The position numbers and the translations under genes are program-made. The notes below the pieces were generated by a model. It worked only from the letters and a program-made list of their open reading frames with translations, had not been told where the DNA came from and did no database searches. This document shows positions 16,891-26,129 of a DNA stretch of 64,000 nt, in pieces. Source of the DNA: Mycolicibacterium boenickei (lineage in GTDB: Bacteria; Actinomycetota; Actinomycetes; Mycobacteriales; Mycobacteriaceae); assembly GCF_010731295.1 (NCBI RefSeq), contig NZ_AP022579.1:3968001-4032000 (forward strand), read 5' to 3'. Numbering within the stretch: position 1 is the first letter of the stretch; every line of letters starts with the position of its first letter.

Positions 16891-18177
16891 TTGCTGCTCG
16901 CTACGACGGCACCGTTGTCCGAATCTGACCTTCCCGACGTGTTCAGCTCGGTCGAGTCCGAGGTCCGCAGCTACTGCCGCGGCTGGCCGGCGGTCATGAA
17001 CACCGCCTCGGGATCGCACATCACCGACACCGAGGGCCGGTCCTACATCGACTTCTTCGCAGGCGCGGGAGCACTGAACTACGGCCACAACAACCCCGCC
17101 TTGAAGCAGCCGTTGCTGGATTACCTTGTCTCCGACGGGATCGTGCACTCGCTGGACATGGCCACCGCGGCCAAGCAGCGATTCCTGGAGACCTTCGAAC
17201 AGCTGATCCTGCGCCCGCGCGGGCTCGATTACAAGGTGCAGTTCCCCGGGCCCACCGGCGCCAACTCGGTGGAGTCGGCCCTCAAGCTGGCCAGGAAGGT
17301 GACCGGGCGAGAGTCGGTTATCAGCTTCACCAACGCATTTCACGGCATGACGCTGGGTGCGCTGTCGGTCACCGGCAACTCGATGAAGCGAGCAGGGGCG
17401 GGTATCCCGCTGGTGCACGCGACCCCGATGCCCTACGACAACTATTTCGGCGGGGTCACCGAGGACTTCCAGTGGTTCGAGCGCGTGCTCGACGATTCCG
17501 GCAGCGGACTCAACCGCCCCGCCGCGGTGATCGTCGAAACCGTCCAGGGTGAGGGCGGTCTGAATGTCGCGCGGATCGAATGGCTGCGTGCGCTGGCCGA
17601 ATTGTGCCGCAAGCGCGACATCCTGCTGATCGTCGACGACGTCCAGATGGGCTGCGGCAGGACCGGGCCGTTCTTCAGCTTCGAGGCGGCAGGCATCGTG
17701 CCCGACATCGTCACGATCTCGAAGTCGGTCAGCGGTTACGGCCTGCCGATGGCGCTGACGCTGTTCCGCCGGGACCTCGACGTGTGGACGCCGGGGGAGC
17801 ACAACGGCACCTTCCGCGGTCACAACCCGGCCTTCGTCACGGCCACGGCGGCCATCGAGACCTATTGGAAGAACGATCGATTCAGTGCCGACACGGTCGC
17901 CAAGGGGGAGCTGATCCGGAATCGGCTGGAGGAGATCGCCGCGGCCCACGAGGGCCTGACCGCCCGTGGCCGCGGCATGGCCCAGGGGCTCAAGTTCGAG
18001 CAGCCCGACCTGGCCGGAAAGGTCTGCCGGGCAGCCTTCGACCGCGGCGCGTTGATGGAGACCAGTGGCCCGTCCGACGAGGTGGTCAAACTGCTGCCGC
18101 CGCTCACCACTCTTCCGACCGAATTGTCCGAGGGGCTCGACATCCTCGCCGAGTCCATCGCAGTCACGCTGGCCTGA
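16891..18177 (+). CDS. ectB: Diaminobutyrate-2-oxoglutarate transaminase EctB
   Basis: 428 residues, class III PLP aminotransferase. Converts aspartate semialdehyde plus glutamate to L-2,4-diaminobutyrate, the first ectoine step. FFAGAGALNYGHNNP, QFPGPTGANSVESALKLARKVTGR and VIVETVQGEGGLN are typical of EctB; Lys278 in TISKSVSGYGLPMAL is the PLP Schiff-base lysine and VDDVQMGCGRTG holds the pyridine-N aspartate. TTG start at 16891 preceded by GGAAGGA. Followed 13 bases later by ectC. Confidence 0.96.
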   Translation: MLLATTAPLSESDLPDVFSSVESEVRSYCRGWPAVMNTASGSHITDTEGRSYIDFFAGAGALNYGHNNPALKQPLLDYLVSDGIVHSLDMATAAKQRFLETFEQLILRPRGLDYKVQFPGPTGANSVESALKLARKVTGRESVISFTNAFHGMTLGALSVTGNSMKRAGAGIPLVHATPMPYDNYFGGVTEDFQWFERVLDDSGSGLNRPAAVIVETVQGEGGLNVARIEWLRALAELCRKRDILLIVDDVQMGCGRTGPFFSFEAAGIVPDIVTISKSVSGYGLPMALTLFRRDLDVWTPGEHNGTFRGHNPAFVTATAAIETYWKNDRFSADTVAKGELIRNRLEEIAAAHEGLTARGRGMAQGLKFEQPDLAGKVCRAAFDRGALMETSGPSDEVVKLLPPLTTLPTELSEGLDILAESIAVTLA

Positions 18178-18190
18178 GGAGGCTTGAAAC

Positions 18191-18583
18191 ATGATCGTTC
18201 GCACCACAGCTGAGATCACCGGGACGGATCGCGACGTCGCTGACGGCACCTGGCGATCCAAGCGCATCATCCTGGCCGGCGACGGTGTCGGTTTCTCGTT
18301 CCACGAGACCACCATTGAGGCCGGGTCCGTCAACGAGTTCCACTATCAGCACCACATCGAGGCGGTCTGGGTTGTCGAGGGCAGCGGCACGCTGACCGAT
18401 CTGCAGACCGGGCAGCAGTACCCGCTGGCCGACGGGACCATGTACGTCCTGAACAACCACGATCGTCACCGCGTCACCTGCGATGAGCAGCTCCGCATGT
18501 TGTGTGTGTTCAACCCCCCGGTTACCGGGCGGGAGGTGCACGACGAGAACGGCGTATACCCAGCGCCGCAATCGGTCGCATGA
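18191..18583 (+). CDS. ectC: L-ectoine synthase EctC
   Basis: 130 residues, cupin fold. Cyclises N-gamma-acetyl-diaminobutyrate to ectoine. MIVRTTAEITGTDRDVADGTWRSKRIILAGDGVGFSFHETTIEAGSVNEFHYQHHIEAVWVVEGSG is the EctC signature, with cupin His/Glu residues FHYQHHIEA and MYVLNNHDRH. Good GGAGG ribosome site. Its stop overlaps the ectD start (ATGA), so the two are translationally coupled. Confidence 0.96.
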   Translation: MIVRTTAEITGTDRDVADGTWRSKRIILAGDGVGFSFHETTIEAGSVNEFHYQHHIEAVWVVEGSGTLTDLQTGQQYPLADGTMYVLNNHDRHRVTCDEQLRMLCVFNPPVTGREVHDENGVYPAPQSVA

Positions 18584-19500
18584 CGGCGCAGCACGACACC
18601 GAGGTCAGATCGGGCGTGACCGCGGCGGTGGAGGATCGCTACCCGACGCGCCTCGAGCATGCGATCGAGCCGATACCGCGTCAGGAACCGGTGGTGTGGG
18701 GTGGTGTGGCCGACGGGCCGTTGAGTCAGCATCACCTCGACGGCTTCTCCGAGTACGGCTACCTGGTCGCGCCCGAGACGGTGTCCGATGACTGGCTGCC
18801 GTTGCTGCGGCGCGAAATGGACCGGGTCGCAATGGATCTGGATGCCGACGACCCGCGGGTGATCCGTGAGCCCGGCGGCACGATCCGGTCGATCTTCGAA
18901 CCGCATCTGCTGAGCGACCTGGTGGCCCAGGTGGTCCGGCTCGACACCGTGCTGCCGGTCGCCCGGCAGCTGCTGGGCGGTGACGTCTACATCCACCAGG
19001 CCCGGATCAATCTCATGCCCGGGTTCACCGGGACTGGGTTCTACTGGCACTCGGACTTCGAGACCTGGCATGCCGAGGACGGCATGCCGGCGATCCGTGC
19101 GGTGTCATGCTCGATCGCGCTGACCGAGAACTTCCCCTACAACGGGTCGCTGATGGTGATCCCCGGGTCGCACCAGACGTTCTACCCGTGCGTCGGCGCC
19201 ACGCCCGAGGACAACCACGACACCTCCCTGGTGGCCCAGAACATCGGGGTGCCCGATGAGACGACATTGACGAAGGCCGTCGACGAGCACGACATCCACC
19301 AGTTTACCGGCCCGCCCGGCACGGCACTGTGGTTCGACGCGAATCTGCTGCACGGCTCGGGGTCCAACATCACACCGCTGCCGAGGTCGAACGTCTTCCT
19401 GGTGTTCAACTCGGTGGACAACGCGTTGACCGACCCGTTCGCCGCCCCGCGGCCACGACCCGAATACCTGGCGGCCCGGGGTGCACAGGCCGTCACCTAG
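18580..19500 (+). CDS. ectD: Ectoine 5-hydroxylase EctD
   Basis: 306 residues. Non-heme Fe(II)/2-oxoglutarate dioxygenase that makes 5-hydroxyectoine. Iron ligands are His157 and Asp159 (FYWHSDFETWH) and His258 (ANLLHGSGSN); the EctD signature around GFYWHSDFETWHAEDGMP is intact. ATG 18580 overlaps the ectC stop; the longer upstream frame reads ectC out of frame. Ends 9 bases before dop, an unusual link between compatible-solute synthesis and the proteasome operon. Confidence 0.96.
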   Translation: MTAQHDTEVRSGVTAAVEDRYPTRLEHAIEPIPRQEPVVWGGVADGPLSQHHLDGFSEYGYLVAPETVSDDWLPLLRREMDRVAMDLDADDPRVIREPGGTIRSIFEPHLLSDLVAQVVRLDTVLPVARQLLGGDVYIHQARINLMPGFTGTGFYWHSDFETWHAEDGMPAIRAVSCSIALTENFPYNGSLMVIPGSHQTFYPCVGATPEDNHDTSLVAQNIGVPDETTLTKAVDEHDIHQFTGPPGTALWFDANLLHGSGSNITPLPRSNVFLVFNSVDNALTDPFAAPRPRPEYLAARGAQAVT

Positions 19501-19509
19501 GCTGGCCAC

Positions 19510-21018
19510 ATGCAACGGATTATCGGAACAGAGGTCGAGTACGGCATCTCATCGCCCTCCGATCCGACCGCCAATCCGATCCTGACCTCGACTCAGGCGG
19601 TGCTGGCATACGCGGCGGCCGCAGGCATCCAGCGCGGGAAGCGCACGCGGTGGGACTACGAGGTCGAGAGCCCGCTGCGCGACGCCCGCGGATTCGACCT
19701 GTCCCGGGCTTCCGGGCCGGCCCCGATCGTCGACGCCGACGAGGTCGGCGCGGCCAACATGATCCTGACCAACGGTGCCCGGCTGTATGTGGACCACGCG
19801 CATCCTGAGTACTCGGCGCCCGAGTGCACCGATCCGATGGACGCGGTGATCTGGGACAAGGCCGGTGAGCGGGTGATGGAGGCCGCGGCCCGCCACGTCG
19901 CGAGCGTCCCCGGGGCGGTCAAGCTGCAGCTCTACAAGAACAATGTGGACGGCAAGGGTGCGTCCTACGGGTCGCACGAGAACTACCTGATGAGCCGCCA
20001 GACCCCGTTCTCCGCGGTGATCGCGGGCTTCACGCCGTTCCTGGTGTCCCGTCAGGTGGTGACCGGCTCGGGCCGGGTCGGCATCGGGCCGTCCGGCGAC
20101 GACCCCGGCTTTCAGCTGTCCCAGCGGGCCGACTACATCGAGGTCGAGGTCGGCCTGGAGACCACGCTCAAGCGCGGCATCATCAACACCCGCGACGAGC
20201 CGCACGCCGACGCCGACAAATACCGGCGCCTGCACGTCATCATCGGCGACGCCAACCTGGCCGAGACATCGACCTACCTCAAGGTCGGGACGAGCTCGCT
20301 GGTGCTCGATCTGATCGAGGAGGGCCCGCAGTTCGGGCTGGACCTGTCCGATCTGGCGCTGGCCCGGCCGGTGCACGCGGTGCACGTGATCAGCCGCGAT
20401 CCGTCGCTGCGGGCCACCGTGGCGCTTGCTGACGGTCGTGAGATGACCGCTCTGGCGCTGCAGCGGGTCTATCTCGACCGGGTGGCCAAACTGGTCGACA
20501 TCAGGGACCCCGATCCGCGGGCCTCTCACGTCGTCGAGACCTGGGCGCACGTGCTGGACCTGCTGGAACGCGATCCGATGGAGTGCGCCGAGATCCTGGA
20601 CTGGCCGGCCAAGCTGCGGTTGCTGGAGGGCTTCCGTCAGCGCGAGAACCTCAGTTGGCAGGCACCGCGTCTACATCTGGTCGATCTGCAGTACTCCGAC
20701 GTCCGGCTGGACAAGGGCCTGTACAACCGGCTGGTCGCACGCGGGTCGATGAAGCGCCTGGTCACCGAACAGCAGGTGATCGACGCGGTCGACAATCCGC
20801 CGACCGACACGCGCGCGTACTTCCGCGGGGAGTGCCTGCGCCGGTTCGGTTCCGACATCGCCGCGGCCAGCTGGGACTCGGTGATCTTCGATCTCGGCGG
20901 CGATTCGCTCGTCCGGATTCCCACGCTGGAGCCGTTGCGCGGCAGCAAGGCGCACGTCGGCGCCCTGCTGGACTCCGTGGACAGCGCCGCCGAACTCGTC
21001 GAACAACTCACGAACTGA
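19510..21018 (+). CDS. dop: Pup deamidase/depupylase Dop
   Basis: 502 residues, ortholog of Rv2112c. Deamidates the C-terminal Gln of Pup to Glu and removes Pup from substrates; glutamine-synthetase-like fold with an ATP cofactor. N-terminal GTEVEYGIS carries metal-binding Glu8 and Glu10; [10 protein letters not shown] contains Asp95, the catalytic aspartate position. The segment at about 38-82, absent from PafA, is the Dop-loop. HSENYL-type ATP motif [11 protein letters not shown] and [18 protein letters not shown] are conserved. TAGGCT at 19498-19503 sits 6 bases before the ATG, giving a possible leaderless internal promoter inside the ectD end. No clear ribosome site. Confidence 0.96.
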   Translation: MQRIIGTEVEYGISSPSDPTANPILTSTQAVLAYAAAAGIQRGKRTRWDYEVESPLRDARGFDLSRASGPAPIVDADEVGAANMILTNGARLYVDHAHPEYSAPECTDPMDAVIWDKAGERVMEAAARHVASVPGAVKLQLYKNNVDGKGASYGSHENYLMSRQTPFSAVIAGFTPFLVSRQVVTGSGRVGIGPSGDDPGFQLSQRADYIEVEVGLETTLKRGIINTRDEPHADADKYRRLHVIIGDANLAETSTYLKVGTSSLVLDLIEEGPQFGLDLSDLALARPVHAVHVISRDPSLRATVALADGREMTALALQRVYLDRVAKLVDIRDPDPRASHVVETWAHVLDLLERDPMECAEILDWPAKLRLLEGFRQRENLSWQAPRLHLVDLQYSDVRLDKGLYNRLVARGSMKRLVTEQQVIDAVDNPPTDTRAYFRGECLRRFGSDIAAASWDSVIFDLGGDSLVRIPTLEPLRGSKAHVGALLDSVDSAAELVEQLTN

Positions 21019-21078
21019 CCATTTCCGGCGGTGAGCTATCCCGGGCAATCCGGGTGCCGACCGGTACTGTGGAAGGAC

Positions 21079-21101
21079 CGGTTGGGCGGTTAGCCCGACC
21101 G
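21079..21101 (+). promoter_or_regulatory. Hairpin in the leader of pup
   Basis: CGGTTGGGC (21079-21087) pairs with GCCCGACCG (21093-21101), one G-U pair, five-base loop. It ends 11 bases before the AGGAGG ribosome site of pup. A TACTGT -10-like box lies at 21065-21070. Could stabilise or adjust the pup-prcBA message. Confidence 0.4.
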
Positions 21102-21123
21102 ATGACAATTGCAGGAGGCAGCG

Positions 21124-21318
21124 ATGGCTCAAGAGCAGACCAAGCGTGGCGGTGGCGGCGGCGAGGATGAAGACCTCCCGGGTGCATCTGCCGCCGGCCA
21201 GGAGCGTCGCGAGAAGCTGGCCGAGGAGACCGACGATCTGCTCGATGAGATCGACGACGTGCTGGAAGAGAACGCGGAAGACTTCGTGCGCGCATACGTC
21301 CAAAAGGGCGGCCAGTGA
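21124..21318 (+). CDS. pup: Prokaryotic ubiquitin-like protein Pup
   Basis: 64 residues, intrinsically disordered protein modifier. Contains the central Mpa-binding helix ([29 protein letters not shown]) and ends GGQ; Dop converts the Gln to Glu, then PafA links it to substrate lysines. ATG 21124 has AGGAGG at 5-base spacing, the strongest ribosome site in the operon. The stop overlaps the GTG of prcB (GTGA), coupling the two. Confidence 0.98.
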   Translation: MAQEQTKRGGGGGEDEDLPGASAAGQERREKLAEETDDLLDEIDDVLEENAEDFVRAYVQKGGQ

Positions 21319-22184
21319 CCTGGCGCGAAAACCTTTCTTCGTCTCTGTCCCAGCCCAGGCCCCATATCGGTACCCCCTCCGTAGCCATGGACCTGTCGTC
21401 GTTCTCTGAACTGTTGAGTCGTCAGGCCCCCGAACTGCTGCCGGTCAACCGTGTCGCCGACAGCGCGATCAGCCCGACCAACGCGGTGCCGCACGGGACC
21501 ACCATCGTCGCGATCAAGTACCCCGGCGGGGTCCTGATCGCCGGTGACCGCCGTTCCACCCAGGGCAACATGATCGCCGGCCGCGACGTGCAGAAGGTGT
21601 ACATCACCGACGACTACACGGCGACGGGCATCGCGGGCACCGCGGCCATCGCCGTGGAGTTCGCCCGGCTCTATGCCGTGGAGCTGGAGCACTACGAGAA
21701 GCTCGAGGGTGTCGCCCTGACCTTCCGCGGGAAGGTCAACCGGCTGGCCATCATGGTGCGCGGCAATCTCGGTGCGGCACTACAGGGTTTCGTGGCGCTT
21801 CCGCTGTTGGTCGGGTATGACATCGACGCCGCCGACGCCGAGAACGCGGGTCAGATCGTGTCCTTCGACGCCGCGGGCGGCTGGAACATCGAGGAAGAGG
21901 GCTACCAGTCGGTGGGCTCTGGATCGATCTTCGCCAAGTCGTCGATCAAGAAGCTCTATCCCCATGTGGTGGATGCGGATTCGGCGCTCCAGGTGGCCAT
22001 CGAGGCGCTGTACGACGCGGCCGACGACGACTCCGCCACCGGCGGGCCCGATCTGGTGCGCGGCATCTATCCGACCGCGGTGACCATCGGCGCCGACGGC
22101 GCCGTGGAGATCACCGAGGAACGCATCGCCGAGTTGGCTCGCGAAGTCATCGCGCGCCGGACCCGGACGGGCGGTGAGGGGTAA
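21315..22184 (+). CDS. prcB: Proteasome beta subunit PrcB
   Basis: 289 residues, ortholog of Rv2110c. A propeptide of 61 residues ends at ...VPHG; the mature protein begins [11 protein letters not shown], with Thr62 as the catalytic N-terminal nucleophile and the following [11 protein letters not shown] region carrying the family Asp. Forms the two inner rings of the 20S core. GTG start overlaps the pup stop; followed directly by prcA with no gap. Confidence 0.97.
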   Translation: MTWRENLSSSLSQPRPHIGTPSVAMDLSSFSELLSRQAPELLPVNRVADSAISPTNAVPHGTTIVAIKYPGGVLIAGDRRSTQGNMIAGRDVQKVYITDDYTATGIAGTAAIAVEFARLYAVELEHYEKLEGVALTFRGKVNRLAIMVRGNLGAALQGFVALPLLVGYDIDAADAENAGQIVSFDAAGGWNIEEEGYQSVGSGSIFAKSSIKKLYPHVVDADSALQVAIEALYDAADDDSATGGPDLVRGIYPTAVTIGADGAVEITEERIAELAREVIARRTRTGGEG

Positions 22185-22928
22185 ATGAGCTTCCCGTATT
22201 TCATCTCGCCTGAGCAGGCGATGCGTGAGCGCTCCGAATTGGCGCGCAAGGGCATCGCCCGCGGCCGCAGCGTGGTGGCGCTGGCCTACGACAACGGTGT
22301 GTTGTTCGTGGCGGAAAACCCGTCGCGGTCGCTGCAGAAGGTCAGCGAGCTCTACGACCGGGTCGGTTTCGCCGCCGTCGGCCGCTTCAACGAGTTCGAC
22401 AACCTGCGGCGCGGCGGCATCCAGTTCGCCGATACCCGTGGCTACGCCTACGACCGGCGGGACGTGACCGGCCGTCAGCTGGCCAACGTGTACGCGCAGA
22501 CGCTGGGCACGATCTTCACCGAACAGGCCAAGCCCTACGAGGTCGAGCTGTGCGTGGCCGAGGTGGCGCACTACGGCGAGACGAAAGCCCCCGAGCTGTA
22601 CCGGATCACCTATGACGGGTCGATCGCCGACGAGCCGCATTTCGTGGTGATGGGCGGAACCACCGAGCCGATCATCACCGCACTGAACGAGTCGTACGCG
22701 GAGAACGCCGATCTGGGTGCAGCGGTCAAGATCGCCGTGAAGGCGCTGAGCGCGAGCGGCAACGGCTCCGAGCCGCGCACGCTCGGGCCCGCGACGCTCG
22801 AGGTGGCGGTTCTCGACGCCACGCGACCGCGCCGCTGCTTCCGCCGGATCACCGGCGCGGCGTTGGAAGCCCTTCTGCCCGAATCGGAATCCGAATCGGA
22901 ATCGGAACCACCGGCATCGTCTGAGTAG
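22185..22928 (+). CDS. prcA: Proteasome alpha subunit PrcA
   Basis: 247 residues, ortholog of Rv2109c. N-terminal [33 protein letters not shown] is the gate-forming region; no catalytic Thr, as expected. Forms the outer rings that bind the GQYL tail of Mpa. The C-terminus is an acidic Ser-Glu run (about residues 232-240) written by tandem hexanucleotides, which may vary between strains. Starts right after the prcB stop. Confidence 0.97.
   Translation: MSFPYFISPEQAMRERSELARKGIARGRSVVALAYDNGVLFVAENPSRSLQKVSELYDRVGFAAVGRFNEFDNLRRGGIQFADTRGYAYDRRDVTGRQLANVYAQTLGTIFTEQAKPYEVELCVAEVAHYGETKAPELYRITYDGSIADEPHFVVMGGTTEPIITALNESYAENADLGAAVKIAVKALSASGNGSEPRTLGPATLEVAVLDATRPRRCFRRITGAALEALLPESESESESEPPASSE
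22881..22904 (+). repeat. Tandem GAATCS hexamers in the 3' end of prcA
   Basis: GAATCG, GAATCC, GAATCG, GAATCG in direct tandem, encoding Glu-Ser repeats in the flexible tail. A simple-sequence tract likely to expand or contract without breaking the frame. Confidence 0.85.
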
Positions 22929-22933
22929 TCGCC

Positions 22934-23671
22934 GTGGTCGAGCCGGTCAGTCCAGTAGCACCTGGGCTGACCGGTGTCCGGATCCTGCATCAGAGCTGGG
23001 TCGATCTGACTTTTCTGCACTGGTCGGTTGATCCGAGACGGATCGCTCACCTGTATCCCGAGGGCACCGAGCCGGACACCTTCGATGGCCTCGGCTATGT
23101 CGGAGTTGTGGCCTTTCGGATGACGGGCACCGGCTTCGGCTACGGGCCCGGCGTGCTCGGCAGTTTCCTGGAGACCAACGTGCGGTTGTATTCGGTCGAT
23201 CGCACCGGACGCCGCGGCGTGGTGTTCCTGAGCCTGGACACCCCCAGGCTCGACGTGGTGCTCGCAGCGCGTTCCGCGCTCGGGGTCCGTTACCGGTGGG
23301 CCAGGATGTCGTACCGCCGCGAAGGGAACCGGCACGCCTACACGACCGCGGTGCGCTGGCCGCGAACCCGTGCGTCCAGCCGCATCGAGGTCGAAGTCGG
23401 CGATGTGGTCGTGCCCGGACCCCTCGAGCATTTTCTGACGGCGCGCTGGGGCTTGCACGTCGCTCACGGCGGGCGCACCTGGTACGTGCCCAACGAACAC
23501 CCGGCCTGGTCCCTGCGTTCCGCTGAACTGCTCGGCTTCGAAGAGTCGGGGCTGTTCGCCTCGGTTGGGCTCGGTGACCTGTGCGCCGGGCCGCCGGTGC
23601 ATGTCGCGTTCAGTGACGGCGTGCCCGCCCGGTTCGGGGCTCCTGGGCGTGCCGACGCACCTAGGAGATGA
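22934..23671 (+). CDS. DUF2071 (YqjF-like) protein
   Basis: 245 residues. ILHQSWVDLTFLHWSVDPRRIAHLYPEGTEPDTFDGLGYVGVVAFRM matches DUF2071, with NVRLYSVDRTGRRGVVFLSLD and HFLTARWGLHVAHGGRTWYVPNEHPAW following. GTG start 5 bases after the prcA stop, so it probably shares the proteasome transcript. Function unknown; family sometimes linked to acetoacetate-decarboxylase-like folds. The last 11 bases overlap the convergent SDR gene. Confidence 0.85.
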   Translation: MVEPVSPVAPGLTGVRILHQSWVDLTFLHWSVDPRRIAHLYPEGTEPDTFDGLGYVGVVAFRMTGTGFGYGPGVLGSFLETNVRLYSVDRTGRRGVVFLSLDTPRLDVVLAARSALGVRYRWARMSYRREGNRHAYTTAVRWPRTRASSRIEVEVGDVVVPGPLEHFLTARWGLHVAHGGRTWYVPNEHPAWSLRSAELLGFEESGLFASVGLGDLCAGPPVHVAFSDGVPARFGAPGRADAPRR

Positions 23672-24386
23672 CGTCGACCACGGCTTCGGCGGCGGTGCGG
23701 GCGGTGTAGAGCTGCCAGATCTGCTCGGCCAAATCGTCAGGGTTGAGCGTGCGGATCTCGATGCCGGCGAACGGCCCGGAATCTGCCATCGCCCGGTGGA
23801 TGTCGCCGCGCTCGATCAGGCCGCCGATGGTGAGGGTCCCGGCGTAGATCCCGGCGGGCTCGAGTGCGGCGTGCAGCGTGACCGCATAGTTGCGCAGCGC
23901 GGCCGCGGCCAGTGCCAACCCGCCGAGCGGGGGCATCGGCACCACACTGCTCAGCCCGCCGGCGAACAGCAATCCTCCGGTGCCGCGCTCTCGCATCTCG
24001 GGAAGCAGCCGGCTCGCGAAGTCGATCGCGGGCACGACACTGTCGAGCGCGGCCTTCGCCCCTGCGGCGTCGAGGTCGGTGATGTCTCCGGCCGGTGCGG
24101 TTTCGAAGGCGGCCGGACCGTAGTAGCCGACGTCGATGCGCCCGAAGCGGGCGCGGACGGAGTCGATGGCGCTGCGCAGCTGATCGGGGTGGGATGCGTC
24201 GGCCACATACGCCGCGGCCTCGATTCCCTTGTCGGCCAGTGCGGCCAGGTATCCCGAATGTCGTTGTGACGAACGCGATATCAGCGCCACACGGTAACCC
24301 GCAGCGCCGAACCGGTGGGCGACGGACAAACCGAGCCCGGGCCCGGCGCCGAGGACCAGCAGGACCGGGGAAGAAGTTGAGGTCAT
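23661..24386 (-). CDS. Short-chain dehydrogenase/reductase
   Basis: 241 residues. Rossmann opening LLVLGAGPGLGLSVAHRFGAAGY (GxGPGxG dinucleotide motif) and ADASHPDQLRSAIDSVRARFGRIDV. The usual YxxxK is not obvious: GGLALAAAALRNY replaces it, so it may be an atypical or inactive SDR. ATG 24386 starts inside the first of two operators shared with the divergent tetR; the longer frame is the tetR antisense. Confidence 0.82.
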   Translation of the reverse strand: MTSTSSPVLLVLGAGPGLGLSVAHRFGAAGYRVALISRSSQRHSGYLAALADKGIEAAAYVADASHPDQLRSAIDSVRARFGRIDVGYYGPAAFETAPAGDITDLDAAGAKAALDSVVPAIDFASRLLPEMRERGTGGLLFAGGLSSVVPMPPLGGLALAAAALRNYAVTLHAALEPAGIYAGTLTIGGLIERGDIHRAMADSGPFAGIEIRTLNPDDLAEQIWQLYTARTAAEAVVDVIS

Positions 24387-24425
24387 ACTCAACTTACTAG
24401 CACAAGTTGAGTAGCGCCTCAACTT
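24374..24425. promoter_or_regulatory. Duplicated TetR operator between SDR and tetR
   Basis: Two identical-arm palindromes AAGTTGAG-N6-CTCAACTT occur at 24374-24395 and 24404-24425, exactly 30 bases apart. Adjacent half-sites also form TACTCAACTT-N8-AAGTTGAGTA (24386-24413). The first covers the SDR start codon; the second overlaps the putative tetR -35 TTGAGT (24407-24412), 16 bases before -10 TATGCT (24429-24434). Very strong evidence of a repressor binding two dimers. Confidence 0.85.
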
Positions 24426-24440
24426 CACTATGCTGGGGGC

Positions 24441-25025
24441 ATGTCGGCGATGCGCGCGGATGCGATCCGTAACCGGGACCGCCTGACGGCGGCGGCGGCC
24501 GAACTCTTCACCGAACGCGGTGTCGATGTGCCTCTCGACGAGGTCGCGCGAAAGGCGGGCGTGAGCATCGGCACGCTCTACAACCACTTCCCGAACCGGG
24601 GCGCACTCCTGGACGTCGTGCTGTCCGATCGATTGGCCGCCATCGACCGGCTGGCCGAGCAGGCGCTCGGTGATGTCGACCCATGGCGGGGGTTCACCGG
24701 ATTTCTCGACGGCCTGTTCACGATGCAGGCGTCCGACCGCAGCATCAACGATGCGGTGGCCCGCAATCCGGTCGGCGCCGTCGACGTCGCGGGGGAATGC
24801 GGGCGCGCCGGGGGACTGCTGGAGGCCGTCGTGGGGCGGGCCAAGGACGCCGGGGTACTACGGGCCGACTTCGGTGCCGATGACCTGGCGACGCTGATGT
24901 GGGCGATGTCGAAAGTGATCGCGATGGCCGACGGTGACGACGCGGTCTGGCGGCGCCACCTGGGTTTTGTGCTGGACGGGCTGAAGAACCCGGCCGGTGC
25001 GAAGTCAGCTCAAGGCGAACCGTAG
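24441..25025 (+). CDS. TetR-family repressor of the divergent SDR gene
   Basis: 194 residues. DNA-binding domain about 8-58: RNRDRLTAAAAELFTERGVDVPLDEVARKAGVSIGTLYNHFPNRGALL. C-terminal domain resembles the common SDR-linked TetR type. ATG follows TATGCT by 6 bases, so probably leaderless. The double operator between it and the SDR gene makes mutual repression almost certain. Stop overlaps the convergent baeRF gene by 21 bases. Confidence 0.9.
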   Translation: MSAMRADAIRNRDRLTAAAAELFTERGVDVPLDEVARKAGVSIGTLYNHFPNRGALLDVVLSDRLAAIDRLAEQALGDVDPWRGFTGFLDGLFTMQASDRSINDAVARNPVGAVDVAGECGRAGGLLEAVVGRAKDAGVLRADFGADDLATLMWAMSKVIAMADGDDAVWRRHLGFVLDGLKNPAGAKSAQGEP

Positions 25026-26129
25026 TTTCGCCACCGCGGTCTGGTTCCAGATGCCCGCTGTGATCTCGTCGGGTCGTACGGCGACGGCCTCACCACCCTG
25101 GTCGAGGACCGTCACCGCGATGCCGGACAACACGTCATACCCGGAATCGTCGTAGTGCAGCGCGCCGGTCTCGGCTTCGATGCGGCCCAGCACGTCGACG
25201 GTGAAGTTGTACACCAGCGTGTCCACCGCGCCGGCCGCCGCGGCACGGGCGATGTCGCCCAGGTCGGTGGCCACCAGCCCCTTGCTGAGGTCGTTGCCCA
25301 GCTCCTCGACCCACTCATTGGCCCGTTCGGCGTTCAGTGCGGGAAGCGACTCACGGATCGCGCCGTCGATCTGATCGGGCCGCAGCTCGTCGGCGGCGCC
25401 CGGCACCGCGACAATCTGGCGTTTGTGTTCGAGCCCTCGGTACATGTCGAGCAGCGGGTCGGTGGCGAACAGATACAGCGGCCGGTTCGAGGACGGATCG
25501 AGTTGACCCAGTTCGGCGTCCACCGCCTCGGCGACCCGTTTGGCGTACTTCTCGAGTAACACCTTCTTGCCCTCGTCGCCGACCAGGCGGCGCACATGGC
25601 CCCGGTCCCGCACGGTGGCCCGATGGGTCGCGTCGGCCACATCGGCCGCGTACTCGCCGGTGAGCTCCAACTCCTCGGCGCGGGTGCTCGCGGTGGCCTG
25701 CCACAGGTTCCAGCCATCGGCTGACAAGGTCAGCGCGTAGGCCTCCTGTGGCGTGGTCACCGCGCGCACCAGCTGGCCGATGTCGAAGTAACTGCCCACC
25801 TGCGACTGGCTCTCCAGGGCGTTGGGCAGCACGTAGACCTCGTGGAAGTCGTCGGCGATGAAGATCGCGACCGATCTGGAAAGGCTCAGCCACAGGTCGG
25901 ACTCGGCGATCTCGGTCCAGCGTGACCGCAGTTGTTCCTCCACCGCGTGCCGCGCCCCCGACTCGCGGATCGTGCGCAGCGCCCGGTCGACTGCGCTCTT
26001 CGCGGTCAGCACACTCTTTTCCCGCTCGTCGGGTCCCGGTGCGGTTTCCGCGTACACCGTGATGGCGTGCTCGTGAGGCTCGCCAAGGCGGATCAGGTCG
26101 GCAACATCGGGCAGTTCATAGCGGGTCAT
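25005..26129 (-). CDS. baeRF (bacterial/archaeal eRF1-like, Vms1-type) family protein
   Basis: 374 residues. ITVYAETAPGPDEREKSVLTAKSAVDRALRTI opens a eRF1/Vms1-related N domain; FATDPLLDMYRGLEHKRQIVAVPGAADEL and the C-terminal AAAGAVDTLVYNFTVDVLGRIE...YDVLSGIAVTVLDQGGEAVAV follow the L7Ae-like C domain pattern. No GGQ motif is visible, so it should not release peptides. Relatives act on stalled or hibernating ribosomes, but for this subfamily that is inference. It is not the Rv2629 type as I recall that sequence. Monocistronic. Confidence 0.7.
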   Translation of the reverse strand: MTRYELPDVADLIRLGEPHEHAITVYAETAPGPDEREKSVLTAKSAVDRALRTIRESGARHAVEEQLRSRWTEIAESDLWLSLSRSVAIFIADDFHEVYVLPNALESQSQVGSYFDIGQLVRAVTTPQEAYALTLSADGWNLWQATASTRAEELELTGEYAADVADATHRATVRDRGHVRRLVGDEGKKVLLEKYAKRVAEAVDAELGQLDPSSNRPLYLFATDPLLDMYRGLEHKRQIVAVPGAADELRPDQIDGAIRESLPALNAERANEWVEELGNDLSKGLVATDLGDIARAAAAGAVDTLVYNFTVDVLGRIEAETGALHYDDSGYDVLSGIAVTVLDQGGEAVAVRPDEITAGIWNQTAVAKLRFALS

